A stretch of DNA of 64,000 bases, from contig JAKCOZ010000101.1 in the NCBI GenBank assembly GCA_022605955.1, positions 310,001-374,000 of the forward strand, read 5' to 3'. The DNA comes from Rallus limicola. Lineage: Eukaryota; Chordata; Aves; Gruiformes; Rallidae. Both the position numbers and the translations under genes were made by a program. This document shows, one piece after another, positions 10,874 through 24,700 of this stretch; the first letter of the stretch is position 1; the number at the start of each line of letters is the position of its first letter. The notes beneath the pieces are model-generated. The model was not told the origin of the DNA. It saw only the letters and a program-made list of their open reading frames with translations, and did not search any database.

Positions 10874-13800
10874 AGCTATGCCTTTCATGCCTAGCTTCTT
10901 TACTTTGGGAGTTATTGCTGGACGTTTAGCATGTTTTGAACTGCAGTATGCTAGGGCCGAGAAAAGCACCGTAGGAGGTTCCAGGCATGTTCCCTCTTTC
11001 CAGGCAAAGGAAAAGGCTGAGAGCCAAAGTGACAGGGGCTGCTCGTGTGTCCTGTTAGGAGGTTTCAGACAAGCTATGCCTTTCAGGCCTAGCTTCTTTA
11101 CTTTGGGAGTTATTGCTGGACGTTTAGCATGTTTTGAACTGCAGTCTGCTAGGGCCGAGAAAAGCACCGTAGGAGGTTCCAGGCATGTTCCCTCTTTGCA
11201 GGCAAAGGAAAAGGCTGAGAGCCAAAGTGACAGGGTCTGCTCGTGTGTCCTGTTAGGAGGTTTCAGACAAGCTATGCCTTTCAGGCCTAGCTTCTTTACT
11301 TTGGGAGTTATTGCTGGACGTTTAGCATGTTTTGAACTGCAGTCTGCTAGGGCCGAGAAAAGCACCGTAGGAGGTTCCAGGCATGTTCCCTCTTTCCAGG
11401 CAAAGGAAAAGGCTGAGAGCCAAAGTGACAGGGTCTGCTCGTGTGTCCTGTTAGGAGGTTTCAGACAAGCTATGCCTTTCAGGCCTAGCTTCTATACTTT
11501 GAGAGTTATTGCTGGACGTTTAGCATGTTTTGAACTGCAGTCTGCTAGGGCCGAGAAAAGCACCGTAGGAGGTTCCAGGCATGTTCCCTCTTTCCAGGCA
11601 AAGGAAAAGGCTGAGAGCCAAAGTGACAGGGTCTGCTCGTGTGTCCTGTTAGGAGGTTTCAGACAAGCTATGCCTTTCAGGCCTAGCTTCTTTACTTTGG
11701 GAGTTATTGCTGGACGTTTAGCATGTTTTGAACTGCAGTCTGCTAGGGCCGAGAAAAGCACCGTAGGAGGTTCCAGGCATGTTCCCTCTTTCCAGGCAAA
11801 GGAAAAGGCTGAGAGCCAAAGTGACAGGGTCTGCTTGTGTGTCCTGTTAGGAGGTTTCAGAGAAGCTATGCCTTTCAGGCCTAGCTTCTTTACTTTGGGA
11901 GTTATTGCTGGACATTTAGCATGTTTTGAACTGCAGTCTGCTAGGGCCGAGAAAAGCACCGTAGGAGGTTCCAGGCATGTTCCCTCTTTCCAGGCAAAGG
12001 AAAAGGCTGAGAGCCAAAGTGACAGGGTCTGCTCGTGTGTCCTGTTAGGAGGTTTCAGACAAGCTATGCCTTTCAGGCCTAGCTTCTTTACTTTGGGAGT
12101 TATTGCTGGACGTTTAGCATGTTTTGAACTGCAGTCTGCTAGGGCCGAGAAAAGCACCGTAGGAGGTTCCAGGCATGTTCCCTCTTTCCAGGCAAAGGAA
12201 AAGGCTGAGAGCCAAAGTGACAGGGTCTGCTCGTGTGTCCTGTTAGGAGGTTTCAGACAAGCTATGCCTTTCAGGCCTAGCTTCTTTACTTTGGGAGTTA
12301 TTGCTGGACGTTTAGCATGTTTTGAACTGCAGTCTGCTAGGGCCGAGAAAAGCACCGTAGGAGGTTCCAGGCATGTTCCCTCTTTCCAGGCAAAGGAAAA
12401 GGCTGAGAGCCAAAGTGACAGGTGCTGCTCATGTGTCCTGTTAGGAGGTTTCAGACAAGCTATGCCTTTCAGGCCTAGCTTCTTTACTTTGGGAGTTATT
12501 GCTGGACGTTTAGCATGTTTTTAACTGCAGTCTGCTAGGGCCGAGAAAAGCACCGTAGGAGGTTCCAGGCATGTTCCCTCTTTCCAGGCAAAGGAAAAGG
12601 CTGAGAGCCAAAGCGACAGGGTCTGCTCGGGTGTCCTGTTAGGAGGTTTCAGACAAGCTATGCCTTTCAGGCCTAGCTTCTTTACTTTGGGAGTTATTGC
12701 TGGACGTTTAGCATGTTTTGAGCTGCAGTCTGCTAGGGCCGAGAAAAGCACCGTAGGAGGTTCCAGGCATGTTCCCTCTTTCCAAGCAAAGGAAAAAGCT
12801 GAGAGCCAAAGTGACAGGGTTTGCTCGGGTGTCCTGTTAGGAGGTTTCAGAGAAGTTATGCCTTTCAGGCCTAGCTTCTTTACTTTGGGAGTTATTGCTG
12901 GACGTTTAGCATGTTTTGAGCTGCAGTCTGCTAGGGCCGAGAAAAGCACCATAGGAGGTTCCAGGCATGTTCCCTCTTTCCAAGCAAAGGAAAAAGCTGA
13001 GAGCCAAAGTGAAAGGGTTTGCTCGTGTGTCCTGTTAGGAGGTTTCAGACAAGCTATGCCTTTCAGGCCTCGCTTCTTTACTTTGGGAGTTATTGCTGGA
13101 CGTTTAGCATGTTTTGAACTGCAGTCTGCTAGGGCCGAGAAAAGCACCGTAGGAGGTTCCAGGCATGTTCCCTCTTTCCAGGCAAAGGAAAAGGCTGAGA
13201 GCCATAGTGACAGGGTCTGCTCGGGTGTCCTGTTAGGAGGTTTCAGACAAGCTATGCCTTTCAGGCCTAGCTTCTTTACTTTGGGAGTTATTGCTGGATG
13301 TTTAGCATGTTTTGAACTGCAGTCTGCTAGGGCCGAGAAAAGCACCGTAGGAGGTTCCAGGCATGTTCCCTCTTTCCAGGCAAAGGAAAAGGCTGAGAGC
13401 CAAAGTGACAGGGTCTGCTCGTGTGTCCTGTTAGGAGGTTTCAGACAAGCTATGCCTTTCAGGCCTAGCTTCTTTACTTTGGGAGTTATTGCTGGACATT
13501 TAGCATGTTTTGAACTGCAGTCTGCTAGGGCCGAGAAAAGCACCGTAGGAGGTTCCAGGCATGTTCCCTCTTTCCAGGCAAAGGAAAAGGCTGAGAGCCA
13601 AAGTGACAGGGTCTGCTCGTGTGTCCTGTTAGGAGGTTTCAGACAAGCTATGCCTTTCAGGCCTAGCTTCTTTACTTTGGGAGTTATTGCTGGACGTTTA
13701 GCATGTTTTGAACTGCAGTCTGCTAGGGCCGAGAAAAGCACCGTAGGAGGTTCCAGGCATGTTCCCTCTTTCCAGGCAAAGGAAAAGGCTGAGAGCCAAA

Positions 13801-14837
13801 GCGACAGGGTCTGCTCGGGTGTCCTGTTAGGAGGTTTCAGACAAGCTATGCCTTTCAGGCCTAGCTTCTTTACTTTGGGAGTTATTGCTGGACGTTTAGC
13901 ATGTTTTGAGCTGCAGTCTGCTAGGGCCGAGAAAAGCACCGTAGGAGGTTCCAGGCATGTTCCCTCTTTCCAAGCAAAGGGAAAAGCTGAGAGCCAAAGT
14001 GACAGGGTTTGCTCGGGTGTCCTGTTAGGAGGTTTCAGACAAGCTATGCCTTTCAGGCCTAGCTTCTTTACTTTGGGAGTTATTGCTGGACGTTTAGCAT
14101 GTTTTGAGCTGCAGTCTGCTAGGGCCGAGAAAAGCACCGTAGGAGGTTCCAGGCATATTCCCTCTTTCCAAGCAAAGGAAAAAGCTGAGAGCCAAAGTGA
14201 AAGGGTTTGCTTGTGTGTCCTGTTAGGAGGTTTCAGACAAGCTATGCCTTTCAGGCCTCGCTTCTTTACTTTGGGAGTTATTGCTGGACGTTTAGCATGT
14301 TTTGAATTGCAGTCTGCTAGGGCCGAGAAAAGCACCGTAGGAGGTTCCAGGCATGTTCCCTCTTTCCAGGCAAAGGAAAAGGCTGAGAGCCAAAGTGACA
14401 GGGTCTGCTCGTGTGTCCTGTTAGGAGGTTTCAGACAAGCTATGCCTTTCAGGCCTAGCTTCTTTACTTTGGGAGTTATTACTGGACGTTTAGCATGTTT
14501 TGAACTGCAGTCTGCTAGGGCCGAGAAAAGCACCGTAGGAGGTTCCAGGCATGTTCCCTCTTTCCAGGCAAAGGAAAAGGCTGAGAGCCAAAGTGACAGG
14601 TGCTGCTCATGTGTCCTGTTAGGAGGTTTCAGACAAGCTATGCCTTTCAGGCCTAGCTTCTTTACTTTGGGAGTTATTGCTGGACGTTTAGCATGTTTTG
14701 AACTGCAGTCTGCTAGGGCCGAGAAAAGCACCGTAGGAGGTTCCAGGCATGTTCCCTCTTTCCAGGCAAAGGAAAAGGCTGAGAGCCAAAGTGACAGGGT
14801 CTGCTCGGGTGTCCTGTTAGGAGGTTTCAGACAAGCT

Positions 14838-15827
14838 ATGCCTTTCAGGCCTAGCTTCTTTACTTTGGGAGTTATTACTGGACGTTTAGCATGTTTTGAA
14901 CTGCAGTCTGCTAGGGCCGAGAAAAGCACCGTAGGAGGTTCCAGGCATGTTCCCTCTTTCCAGGCAAAGGAAAAGGCTGAGAGCCAAAGTGACAGGTGCT
15001 GCTCATGTGTCCTGTTAGGAGGTTTCAGACAAGCTATGCCTTTCAGTCCTAGCTTCTTTACTTTGGGAGTTATTGCTGGACGTTTAGCATGTTTTGAACT
15101 GCAGTCTGCTAGGGCCGAGAAAAGCACCGTAGGAGGTTCCAGGCATGTTCCCTCTTTCCAGGCAAAGGAAAAGGCTGAGAGCCAAAGTGACAGGGTCTGC
15201 TCGGGTGTCCTGTTAGGAGGTTTCAGACAAGCTATGCCTTTCAGGCCTAGCTTCTTTACTTTGGGAGTTATTGCTGGACGTTTAGCATGTTTTGAACTGC
15301 AGTCTGCTAGGGCCGAGAAAAGCACCGTAGGAGGTTCCAGGCATGTTCCCTCTTTCCAGGCAAAGGAAAAGGCTGAGAGCCATAGTGACAGGGTCTGCTC
15401 GGGTGTCCTGTTAGGAGGTTTCAGACAAGCTATGCCTTTCAGGCCTAGCTTCTATACTTTGGGAGTTATTGCTGGATGTTTAGCATGTTTTGAGCTGCAG
15501 TCTGCTAGGGCCGAGAAAAGCACCGTAGGAGGTTCCAGGCATGTTCCCTCTTTCCAAGCAAAGGAAAAAGCTGAGAGCCAAAGTGAAAGGGTTTGCTCGT
15601 GTGTCCTGTTAGGAGGTTTCAGACAAGCTATGCCTTTCAGGCCTCGCTTCTTTACTTTGGGAGTTATTGCTGGACGTTTAGCATGTTTTGAATTGCAGTC
15701 TGCTAGGGCCGAGAAAAGCACCGTAGGACGTTCCAGGCATGTTCCCTCTTTCCAGGCAAAGGAAAAGGCTGAGAGCCAAAGTGACAGGGTCTGCTTGTGT
15801 GTCCTGTTAGGAGGTTTCAGACAAGCT
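14838..15827 (+). repeat. Five-monomer module, copy 3
   Basis: Same marker order as at 7069, displaced by 7,769 bp (39 monomers plus one 47-bp insertion): 'cagtcc' T at 15047 and 'gccatag' T at 15383. The fourth unit has 'cttctatac' and the fifth has 'taggacgttcc' (G-to-C), both private changes. It abuts the first 10-mer at 15828, as copy 2 abuts the related block at 8059. Confidence 0.85.
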
Positions 15828-18800
15828 ATGCCTTTCAGGCCTAGCTTCTTTACTTTGGGAGTTATTGCTGGACGTTTAGCATGTTTTGAACTGCAGTCTG
15901 CTAGGGCCGAGAAAAGCACCGTAGGAGGTTCCAGGCATGTTCCCTCTTTCCAGGCAAAGGAAAAGGCTGAGAGCCAAAGTGACAGGGTCTGCTCGTGTGT
16001 CCTGTTTGGAGGTTTCAGACAAGCTATGCCTTTCAGGCCTAGCTTCTTTACTTTGGGAGTTATTGCTGGACGTTTAGCATGTTTTGAACTGCAGTCTGCT
16101 AGGGCCGAGAAAAGCACCATAGGAGGTTCCAGGCATGTTCCCTCTTTCCAGGCAAAGGAAAAGGCTGAGAACCAAAGTGACAGGGGCTGCTCGTGTGTCA
16201 TGTTAGGAGGTTTCAGACAAGCTATGCCTTTCAGGCCTAGCTTCTTTACTTTGGGAGTTATTGCTGGATGTTTAGCATGTTTTGAACTGCAGTCTGCTAG
16301 GGCCGAGAAAAGCACCGTAGGAGGTTCCAGGCATGTTCCCTCTTTCCAGGCAAAGGAAAAGGCTGAGAGCCAAAGTGACAGGGGCTGCTCGTGTGTCCTG
16401 TTAGGAGGTTTCAGACAAGCTATGCCTTTCAGGCCTAGCTTCTTTACTTTGGGAGTTATTGCTGGACGTTTAGCATGTTTTGAACTGCAGTCTGCCAGGG
16501 CCGAGAAAAGCACCGTAGGAGGTTCCAGGCATGTTCCCTCTTTCCAGGCAAAGGAAAAGGCTGAGAGCCAAAGTGACAGGGTCTGCTCGTGTGTCCTGTT
16601 AGGAGGTTTCAGACAAGCTATGCCTTTCAGGCCTAGCTTCTTTACTTTGGGAGTTATTGCTGGACGTTTAGCATGTTTTGAACTGCAGTCTGCTAGGGCC
16701 GAGAAAAGCACCGTAGGAGGTTCCAGGCATGTTCCCTCTTTCCAGGCAAAGGAAAAGGCTGAGAGCCAAAGTGACAGGGGCTGCTCGTGTGTCCTGTTAG
16801 GAGGTTTCAGACAAGCTATGCCTTTCATGCCTAGCTTCTTTACTTTGGGAGTTATTGCTGGACGTTTAGCATGTTTTGAACTGCAGTCTGCTAGGGCCGA
16901 GAAAAGCACCGTAGGAGGTTCCAGGCATGTTCCCTCTTTCCAGGCAAAGGAAAAGGCTGAGAGCCAAAGTGACAGGGTCTGCTCGTGTGTCCTGTTAGGA
17001 GGTTTCAGACAAGCTATGCCTTTCAGGCCTAGCTTCTTTACTTTGGGAGTTATTGCTGGACGTTTAGCATGTTTTGAACTGCAGTCTGCTAGGGCCGAGA
17101 AAAGCACCGTAGGAGGTTCCAGGCATGTTCCCTCTTTCCAGGCAAAGGAAAAGGCTGAGAGCCAAAGTGACAGGGTCTGCTCGGGTGTCCTGTTAGGAGG
17201 TTTCAGACAAGCTATGCCTTTCAGGCCTAGCTTCTTTACTTTGGGAGTTATTGCTGGACGTTTAGCATGTTTTGAACTGCAGTCTGTTAGGGCCGAGAAA
17301 AGCACCGTAGGAGGTTCCAGGCATGTTCCCTCTTTCCAGGCAAAGGAAAAGGCTGAGAGCCAAAGTGACAGGGTCTGCTCGTGTGTCCTATTAGGAGGTT
17401 TCAGACAAGCTATGCCTTTCAGGCCTAGCTTCTTTACTTTGGGAGTTATTGCTGGACGTTTAGCATGTTTTGAACTGCAGTCTGCTAGGGCCGAGAAAAG
17501 CACCGTAGGAGGTTCCAGGCATGTTCCCTCTTTCCAGGCAAAGGAAAAGGCTGAGAGCCAAAGTGACAGGGTCTGCTTGTGTGTCCTGTTAGGAGGTTTC
17601 AGACAAGCTATGCCTTTCAGGCCTAGCTTCTTTACTTTGGGAGTTATTGCTGGACGTTTAGCATGTTTTGAACTGCAGTCTGCTAGGGCCGAGAAAAGCA
17701 CCGTAGGAGGTTCCAGGCATGTTCCCTCTTTCCAGGCAAAGGAAAAGGCTGAGAGCCATAGTGACAGGGTCTGCTTGTGTGTCCTGTTAGGAGGTTTCAG
17801 ACAAGCTATGCCTTTCAGGCCTAGCTTCTTTACTTTGGGAGTTATTGCTGGACGTTTAGCATGTTTTGAACTGCAGTCTGCTAGGGCCGAGAAAAGCACC
17901 GTAGGAGGTTCCAGGCATGTTCCCTCTTTCCAGGCAAAGGAAAAGGCTGAGAGCCAAAGTGACAGGGGCTGCTCGTGTGTCCTGTTAGGAGGTTTCAGAC
18001 AAGCTATGCCTTTCAGGCCTAGCTTCTTTACTTTGGGAGTTATTGCTGGACGTTTAGCATGTTTTGAACTGCAGTCTGCTAGGGCCGAGAAAAGCACCAT
18101 AGGAGGTTCCAGGCATGTTCCCTCTTTCCAGGCAAAGGAAAAGGCTGAGAACCAAAGTGACAGGGGCTGCTCGTGTGTCATGTTAGGAGGTTTCAGACAA
18201 GCTATGCCTTTCAGGCCTAGCTTCTTTACTTTGGGAGTTATTGCTGGATGTTTAGCATGTTTTGAACTGCAGTCTGCTAGGGCCGAGAAAAGCACCGTAG
18301 GAGGTTCCAGGCATGTTCCCTCTTTCCAGGCAAAGGAAAAGGCTGAGAGCCAAAGTGACAGGGGCTGCTCGTGTGTCCTGTTAGGAGGTTTCAGACAAGC
18401 TATGCCTTTCAGGCCTAGCTTCTTTACTTTGGGAGTTATTGCTGGACGTTTAGCATGTTTTGAACTGCAGTCTGCCAGGGCCGAGAAAAGCACCGTAGGA
18501 GGTTCCAGGCATGTTCCCTCTTTCCAGGCAAAGGAAAAGGCTGAGAGCCAAAGTGACAGGGTCTGCTCGTGTGTCCTGTTAGGAGGTTTCAGACAAGCTA
18601 TGCCTTTCAGGCCTAGCTTCTTTACTTTGGGAGTTATTGCTGGACGTTTAGCATGTTTTGAACTGCAGTCTGCTAGGGCCGAGAAAAGCACCGTAGGAGG
18701 TTCCAGGCATGTTCCCTCTTTCCAGGCAAAGGAAAAGGCTGAGAGCCAAAGTGACAGGGGCTGCTCGTGTGTCCTGTTAGGAGGTTTCAGACAAGCTATG

Positions 18801-21767
18801 CCTTTCATGCCTAGCTTCTTTACTTTGGGAGTTATTGCTGGACGTTTAGCATGTTTTGAACTGCAGTCTGCTAGGGCCGAGAAAAGCACCGTAGGAGGTT
18901 CCAGGCATGTTCCCTCTTTCCAGGCAAAGGAAAAGGCTGAGAGCCAAAGTGACAGGGTCTGCTCGTGTGTCCTGTTAGGAGGTTTCAGACAAGCTATGCC
19001 TTTCAGGCCTAGCTTCTTTACTTTGGGAGTTATTGCTGGACGTTTAGCATGTTTTGAACTGCAGTCTGCTAGGGCCGAGAAAAGCACCGTAGGAGGTTCC
19101 AGGCATGTTCCCTCTTTCCAGGCAAAGGAAAAGGCTGAGAGCCAAAGTGACAGGGTCTGCTCGGGTGTCCTGTTAGGAGGTTTCAGACAAGCTATGCCTT
19201 TCAGGCCTAGCTTCTTTACTTTGGGAGTTATTGCTGGACGTTTAGCATGTTTTGAACTGCAGTCTGCTAGGGCCGAGAAAAGCACCGTAGGAGGTTCCAG
19301 GCATGTTCCCTCTTTCCAGGCAAAGGAAAAGGCTGAGAGCCAAAGTGACAGGGTCTGCTCGTGTGTCCTGTTAGGAGGTTTCAGACAAGCTATGCCTTTC
19401 AGGCCTAGCTTCTTTACTTTGGGAGTTATTGCTGGACGTTTAGCATGTTTTGAACTGCAGTCTGCTAGGGCCGAGAAAAGCACCGTAGGAGGTTCCAGGC
19501 ATGTTCCCTCTTTCCAGGCAAAGGAAAAGGCTGAGAGCCAAAGTGACAGGGTCTGCTTGTGTGTCCTGTTAGGAGGTTTCAGACAAGCTATGCCTTTCAG
19601 GCCTAGCTTCTTTACTTTGGGAGTTATTGCTGGACGTTTAGCATGTTTTGAACTGCAGTCTGCTAGGGCCGAGAAAAGCACCGTAGGAGGTTCCAGGCAT
19701 GTTCCCTCTTTCCAGGCAAAGGAAAAGGCTGAGAGCCAAAGTGACAGGGTCTGCTTGTGTGTCCTGTTAGGAGGTTTCAGACAAGCTATGCCTTTCAGGC
19801 CTAGCTTCTTTACTTTGGGAGTTATTGCTGGACGTTTAGCATGTTTTGAACTGCAGTCTGCTAGGGCCGAGAAAAGCACCGTAGGAGGTTCCAGGCATGT
19901 TCCCTCTTTCCAGGCAAAGGAAAAGGCTGAGAGCCAAAGTGACAGGGTCTGCTCGTGTGTCCTGTTAGGAGGTTTCAGACAAGCTATGCCTTTCAGGCCT
20001 AGCTTCTTTACTTTGGGAGTTATTGCTGGACGTTTAGCATGTTTTGAACTGCAGTCTGCTAGGGCCGAGAAAAGCACCATAGGAGGTTCCAGGCATGTTC
20101 CCTCTTTCCAGGCAAAGGAAAAGGCTGAGAACCAAAGTGACAGGGGCTGCTCGTGTGTCATGTTAGGAGGTTTCAGACAAGCTATGCCTTTCAGGCCTAG
20201 CTTCTTTACTTTGGGAGTTATTGCTGGACGTTTAGCATGTTTTGAACTGCAGTCTGCTAGGGCCGAGAAAAGCACCGTAGGAGGTTCCAGGCATGTTCCC
20301 TCTTTCCAGGCAAAGGAAAAGGCTGAGAGCCAAAGTGACAGGGTCTGCTCGTGTGTCCTGTTAGGAGGTTTCAGACAAGCTATGCCTTTCAGGCCTAGCT
20401 TCTTTACTTTGGGAGTTATTGCTGGACGTTTAGCATGTTTTGAACTGCAGTCTGCCAGGGCCGAGAAAAGCACCGTAGGAGGTTCCAGGCATGTTCCCTC
20501 TTTCCAGGCAAAGGAAAAGGCTGAGAGCCAAAGTGACAGGGTCTGCTCGTGTGTCCTGTTAGGAGGTTTCAGACAAGCTATGCCTTTCAGGCCTAGCTTC
20601 TTTACTTTGGGAGTTATTGCTGGACGTTTAGCATGTTTTGAACTGCAGTCTGCTAGGGCCGAGAAAAGCACCGTAGGAGGTTCCAGGCATGTTCCCTCTT
20701 TCCAGGCAAAGGAAAAGGCTGAGAGCCAAAGTGACAGGGGCTGCTCGTGTGTCCTGTTAGGAGGTTTCAGACAAGCTATGCCTTTCATGCCTAGCTTCTT
20801 TACTTTGGGAGTTATTGCTGGACGTTTAGCATGTTTTGAACTGCAGTCTGCTAGGGCCGAGAAAAGCACCGTAGGAGGTTCCAGGCATGTTCCCTCTTTC
20901 CAGGCAAAGGAAAAGGCTGAGAGCCAAAGTGACAGGGTCTGCTCGTGTGTCCTGTTAGGAGGTTTCAGACAAGCTATGCCTTTCAGGCCTAGCTTCTTTA
21001 CTTTGGGAGTTATTGCTGGACGTTTAGCATGTTTTGAACTGCAGTCTGCTAGGGCCGAGAAAAGCACCGTAGGAGGTTCCAGGCATGTTCCCTCTTTCCA
21101 GGCAAAGGAAAAGACTGAGAGCCAAAGTGACAGGGTCTGCTCGTGTGTCCTGTTAGGAGGTTTCAGACAAGCTATGCCTTTCAGGCCTAGCTTCTTTACT
21201 TTGGGAGTTATTGCTGGACGTTTAGCATGTTTTGAACTGCAGTCTGCTAGGGCCGAGAAAAGCACCGTAGGAGGTTCCAGGCATGTTCCCTCTTTCCAGG
21301 CAAAGGAAAAGGCTGAGAGCCAAAGTGACAGGGTCTGCTCGTGTGTCCTGTTAGGAGGTTTCAGACAAGCTATGCCTTTCAGGCCTAGCTTCTTTACTTT
21401 GGGAGTTATTGCTGGACGTTTAGCATGTTTTGAACTGCAGTCTGCTAGGGCCGAGAAAAGCACCGTAGGAGGTTCCAGGCATGTTCCCTCTTTCCAGGCA
21501 AAGGAAAAGGCTGAGAGCCAAAGTGACAGGGTCTGCTCGTGTGTCCTGTTAGGAGGTTTCAGACAAGCTATGCCTTTCAGGCCTAGCTTCTTTACTTTGG
21601 GAGTTATTGCTGGACATTTAGCATGTTTTGAACCGCAGTCTGCTAGGGCCGAGAAAAGCACCGTAGGAGGTTCCAGGCATGTTCCCTCTTTCCAGGCAAA
21701 GGAAAAGGCTGAGAGCCAAAGTGACAGGGTCTGCTCGGGTGTCCTGTTAGGAGGTTTCAGACAAGCT
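15828..21767 (+). repeat. 10-mer higher-order repeat, three tandem copies of 1,980 bp
   Basis: Copies are 15828-17807, 17808-19787 and 19788-21767. Shared markers recur exactly 1,980 bp apart: 'accatagg' (A at 16119, 18099, 20079) with the 'gagaacc' and 'gtgtcatg' tail; 'tctgccagg' (about 16495, 18475, 20455); and 'ttcatgcc' (T at 16828, 18808, 20788). Copies 1 and 2 also share 'gatgttt' in the third unit and two 'cttgtg' units at the end. Copy 3 lacks these and has 'aagactgag' and 'gacattt' units instead, so it is more diverged or partly converted. Confidence 0.9.
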
Positions 21768-24700
21768 ATGCCTTTCAGGCCTAGCTTCTTTACTTTGGGA
21801 GTTATTGCTGGACGTTTAGCATGTTTTGAACTGCAGTCTGCTAGGGCTGAGAAAAGCACCGTAGGAGGTTCCAGGCATGTTCCCTCTTTCCAGGCAAAGG
21901 AAAAGGCTGAGAGCCAAAGTGACAGGGTCTGCTCGTGTGTCCTGTTAGGAGGTTTCAGACAAGCTATGCCTTTCAGGCCTAGCTTCTTTACTTTGGGAGT
22001 TATTGCTGGACGTTTAGCATGTTTTGAGCTGCAGTCTGCTAGGGCCGAGAAAAGCACCGTAGGAGGTTCCAGGCATGTTCCCTCTTTCCAAGCAAAGGAA
22101 AAAGCTGAGAGCCAAAGTGAAAGTGTTTGCTCGTGTGTCCTGTTAGGAGGTTTCAGACAAGCTATGCCTTTCAGGCCTCGCTTCTTTACTTTGGGAGTTA
22201 TTGCTGGACGTTTAACATGTTTTGAATTGCAGTCTGCTAGGGCCGAGAAAAGCACCGTAGGAGGTTCCAGGCATGTTCCCTCTTTCCAGGCAAAGGAAAA
22301 GGCTGAGAGCCAAAGTGACAGGGTCTGCTTGTGTGTCCTGTTAGGAGGTTTCAGACAAGCTATGCCTTTCAGGCCTAGCTTCTTTACTTTGGGAGTTATT
22401 GCTGGACGTTTAGCATGTTTTGAACTGCAGTCTGCTAGGGCCGAGAAAAGCACTGTAGGAGGTTCCAGGCATGTTCCCTCTTTCCAGGCAAAGGAAAAGG
22501 CTGAGAGCCAAAGTGACAGGGGCTGCTCGTGTGTCCTGTTAGGAGGTTTCAGACAAGCTATGCCTTTCATGCCTAGCTTCTTTACTTTGGGAGTTATTGC
22601 TGGACGTTTAGCATGTTTTGAACTGCAGTCTGCTAGGGCCGAGAAAAGCACCGTAGGAGGTTCCAGGCATGTTCCCTCTTTCCAGGCAAAGGAAAATGCT
22701 GAGAGCCAAAGTGACAGGGTCTGCTCGGGTGTCCTGTTAGGAGGTTTCAGACAAGCTATGCCTTTCAGGCCTAGCTTCTTTACTTTGGCAGTTATTGCTG
22801 GACGTTTAGCATGTTTTGAACTGCAGTCTGCTAGGGCCGAGAAAAGCACCGTAGGAGGTTCCAGGCATGTTCCCTCTTTCCAGGCAAAGGAAAAGGCTGA
22901 GAGCCAAAGTGACAGGGTCTGCTCGTGTGTCCTGTTAGGAGGTTTCAGACAAGCTATGCCTTTCAGGCCTAGCTTCTTTACTTTGGGAGTTATTGCTGGA
23001 CGTTTAGCATGTTTTGAACTGCAGTCTGCTAGGGCCGAGAAAAGCACCGTAGGAGGTTCCAGGCATGTTCCCTCTTTCCAGGCAAAGGAAAAGGCTGAGA
23101 ACCAAAGTGACAGGGGCTGCTCGTGTGCCATGTTAGGAGGTTTCAGACAAGCTATGCCTTTCAGGCCTAGCTTCTTTACTTTGGGAGTTATTGCTGGACG
23201 TTTAGCATGTTTTGAACTGCAGTCTGCTAGGGCCGAGAAAAGCACCGTAGGAGGTTCCAGGCATGTTCCCTCTTTCCAGGCAAAGGAAAATGCTGAGAGC
23301 CAAAGTGACAGGGTCTGCTCGGGTGTCCTGTTAGGAGGTTTCAGACAAGCTATGCCTTTCAGGCCTAGCTTCTTTACTTTGGGAGTTATTGCTGGACGTT
23401 TAGCATGTTTTGAACTGCAGTCTGCTAGGGCCGAGAAAAGCACCGTAGGAGGTTCCAGGCATGTTCCCTCTTTCCAGGCAAAGGAAAAGGCTGAGAGCCA
23501 AAGTGACAGGGTCTGCTCGTGTGTCCTGTTAGGAGGTTTCAGACAAGCTATGCCTTTCAGGCCTAGCTTCTTTACTTTGGGAGTTATTGCTGGACGTTTA
23601 GCATGTTTTGAACTGCAGTCTGCTAGGGCCGAGAAAAGCACCGTAGGAGGTTCCAGGCATGTTCCCTCTTTCCAAGCAAAGGAAAAAGCTGAGAGCCAAA
23701 GTGAAAGGGTTTGCTCGAGTGTCCTGTTAGGAGGTTTCAGACAAGCTATGCCTTTCAGGCCTAGCTTCTTTACTTTGGGAGTTATTGCTGGACGTTTAGC
23801 ATGTTTTGAATTGCAGTCTGCTAGGGCCGAGAAAAGCACCGTAGGAGGTTCCAGGCATGTTCCCTCTTTCCAGGCAAAGGAAAAGGCTGAGAGCCAAAGT
23901 GACAGGGTCTGCTCGTGTGTCCTGTTAGGAGGTTTCAGACAAGCTATGCCTTTCAGGCCTAGCTTCTTTACTTTGGGAGTTATTGCTGGACGTTTAGCAT
24001 GTTTTGAACTGCAGTCTGCTAGGGCCGAGAAAAGCACCGTAGGAGGTTCCAGGCATGTTCCCTCTTTCCAGGCAAAGGAAAAGGCTGAGAGCCAAAGTGA
24101 GAGGGTCTGCTCGTGTGTCCTGCTAGGAGGTTTCAGACAAGCTATGCCTTTCAGGCCTAGCTTCTTTACTTTGGGAGTTATTGCTGGACGTTTAGCATGT
24201 TTTGAACTGCAGTCTGCTAGGGCCGAGAAAAGCACCGTAGGAGGTTCCAGGCATGTTCCCTCTTTCCAGGCAAAGGAAAAGGCTGAGAGCCAAAGTGACA
24301 GGGGCTGCTCGTGTGTCCTGTTAGGAGGTTTCAGACAAGCTATGCCTTTCAGGCCTAGCTTCTTTACTTTGGGAGTTATTGCTGGACGTTTAGCATGTTT
24401 TGAACTGCAGTCTGCTAGGGCCGAGAAAAGCACCGTAGGAGGTTCCAGGCATGTTCCCTCTTTCCAGGCAAAGGAAAAGGCTGAGAGCCAAAGTGACAGG
24501 GTCTGCTCGTGTGTCCTGTTAGGAGGTTTCAGACAAGCTATGCCTTTCAGGCCTAGCTTCTTTACTTTGGGAGTTATTGCTGGACGTTTAGCATGTTTTG
24601 AACTGCAGTCTGCTAGGGCCGAGAAAAGCACCGTAGGAGGTTCCAGGCATGTTCCCTCTTTCCAGGCAAAGGAAAAGGCTGAGAGCCAAAGTGACAGGGG

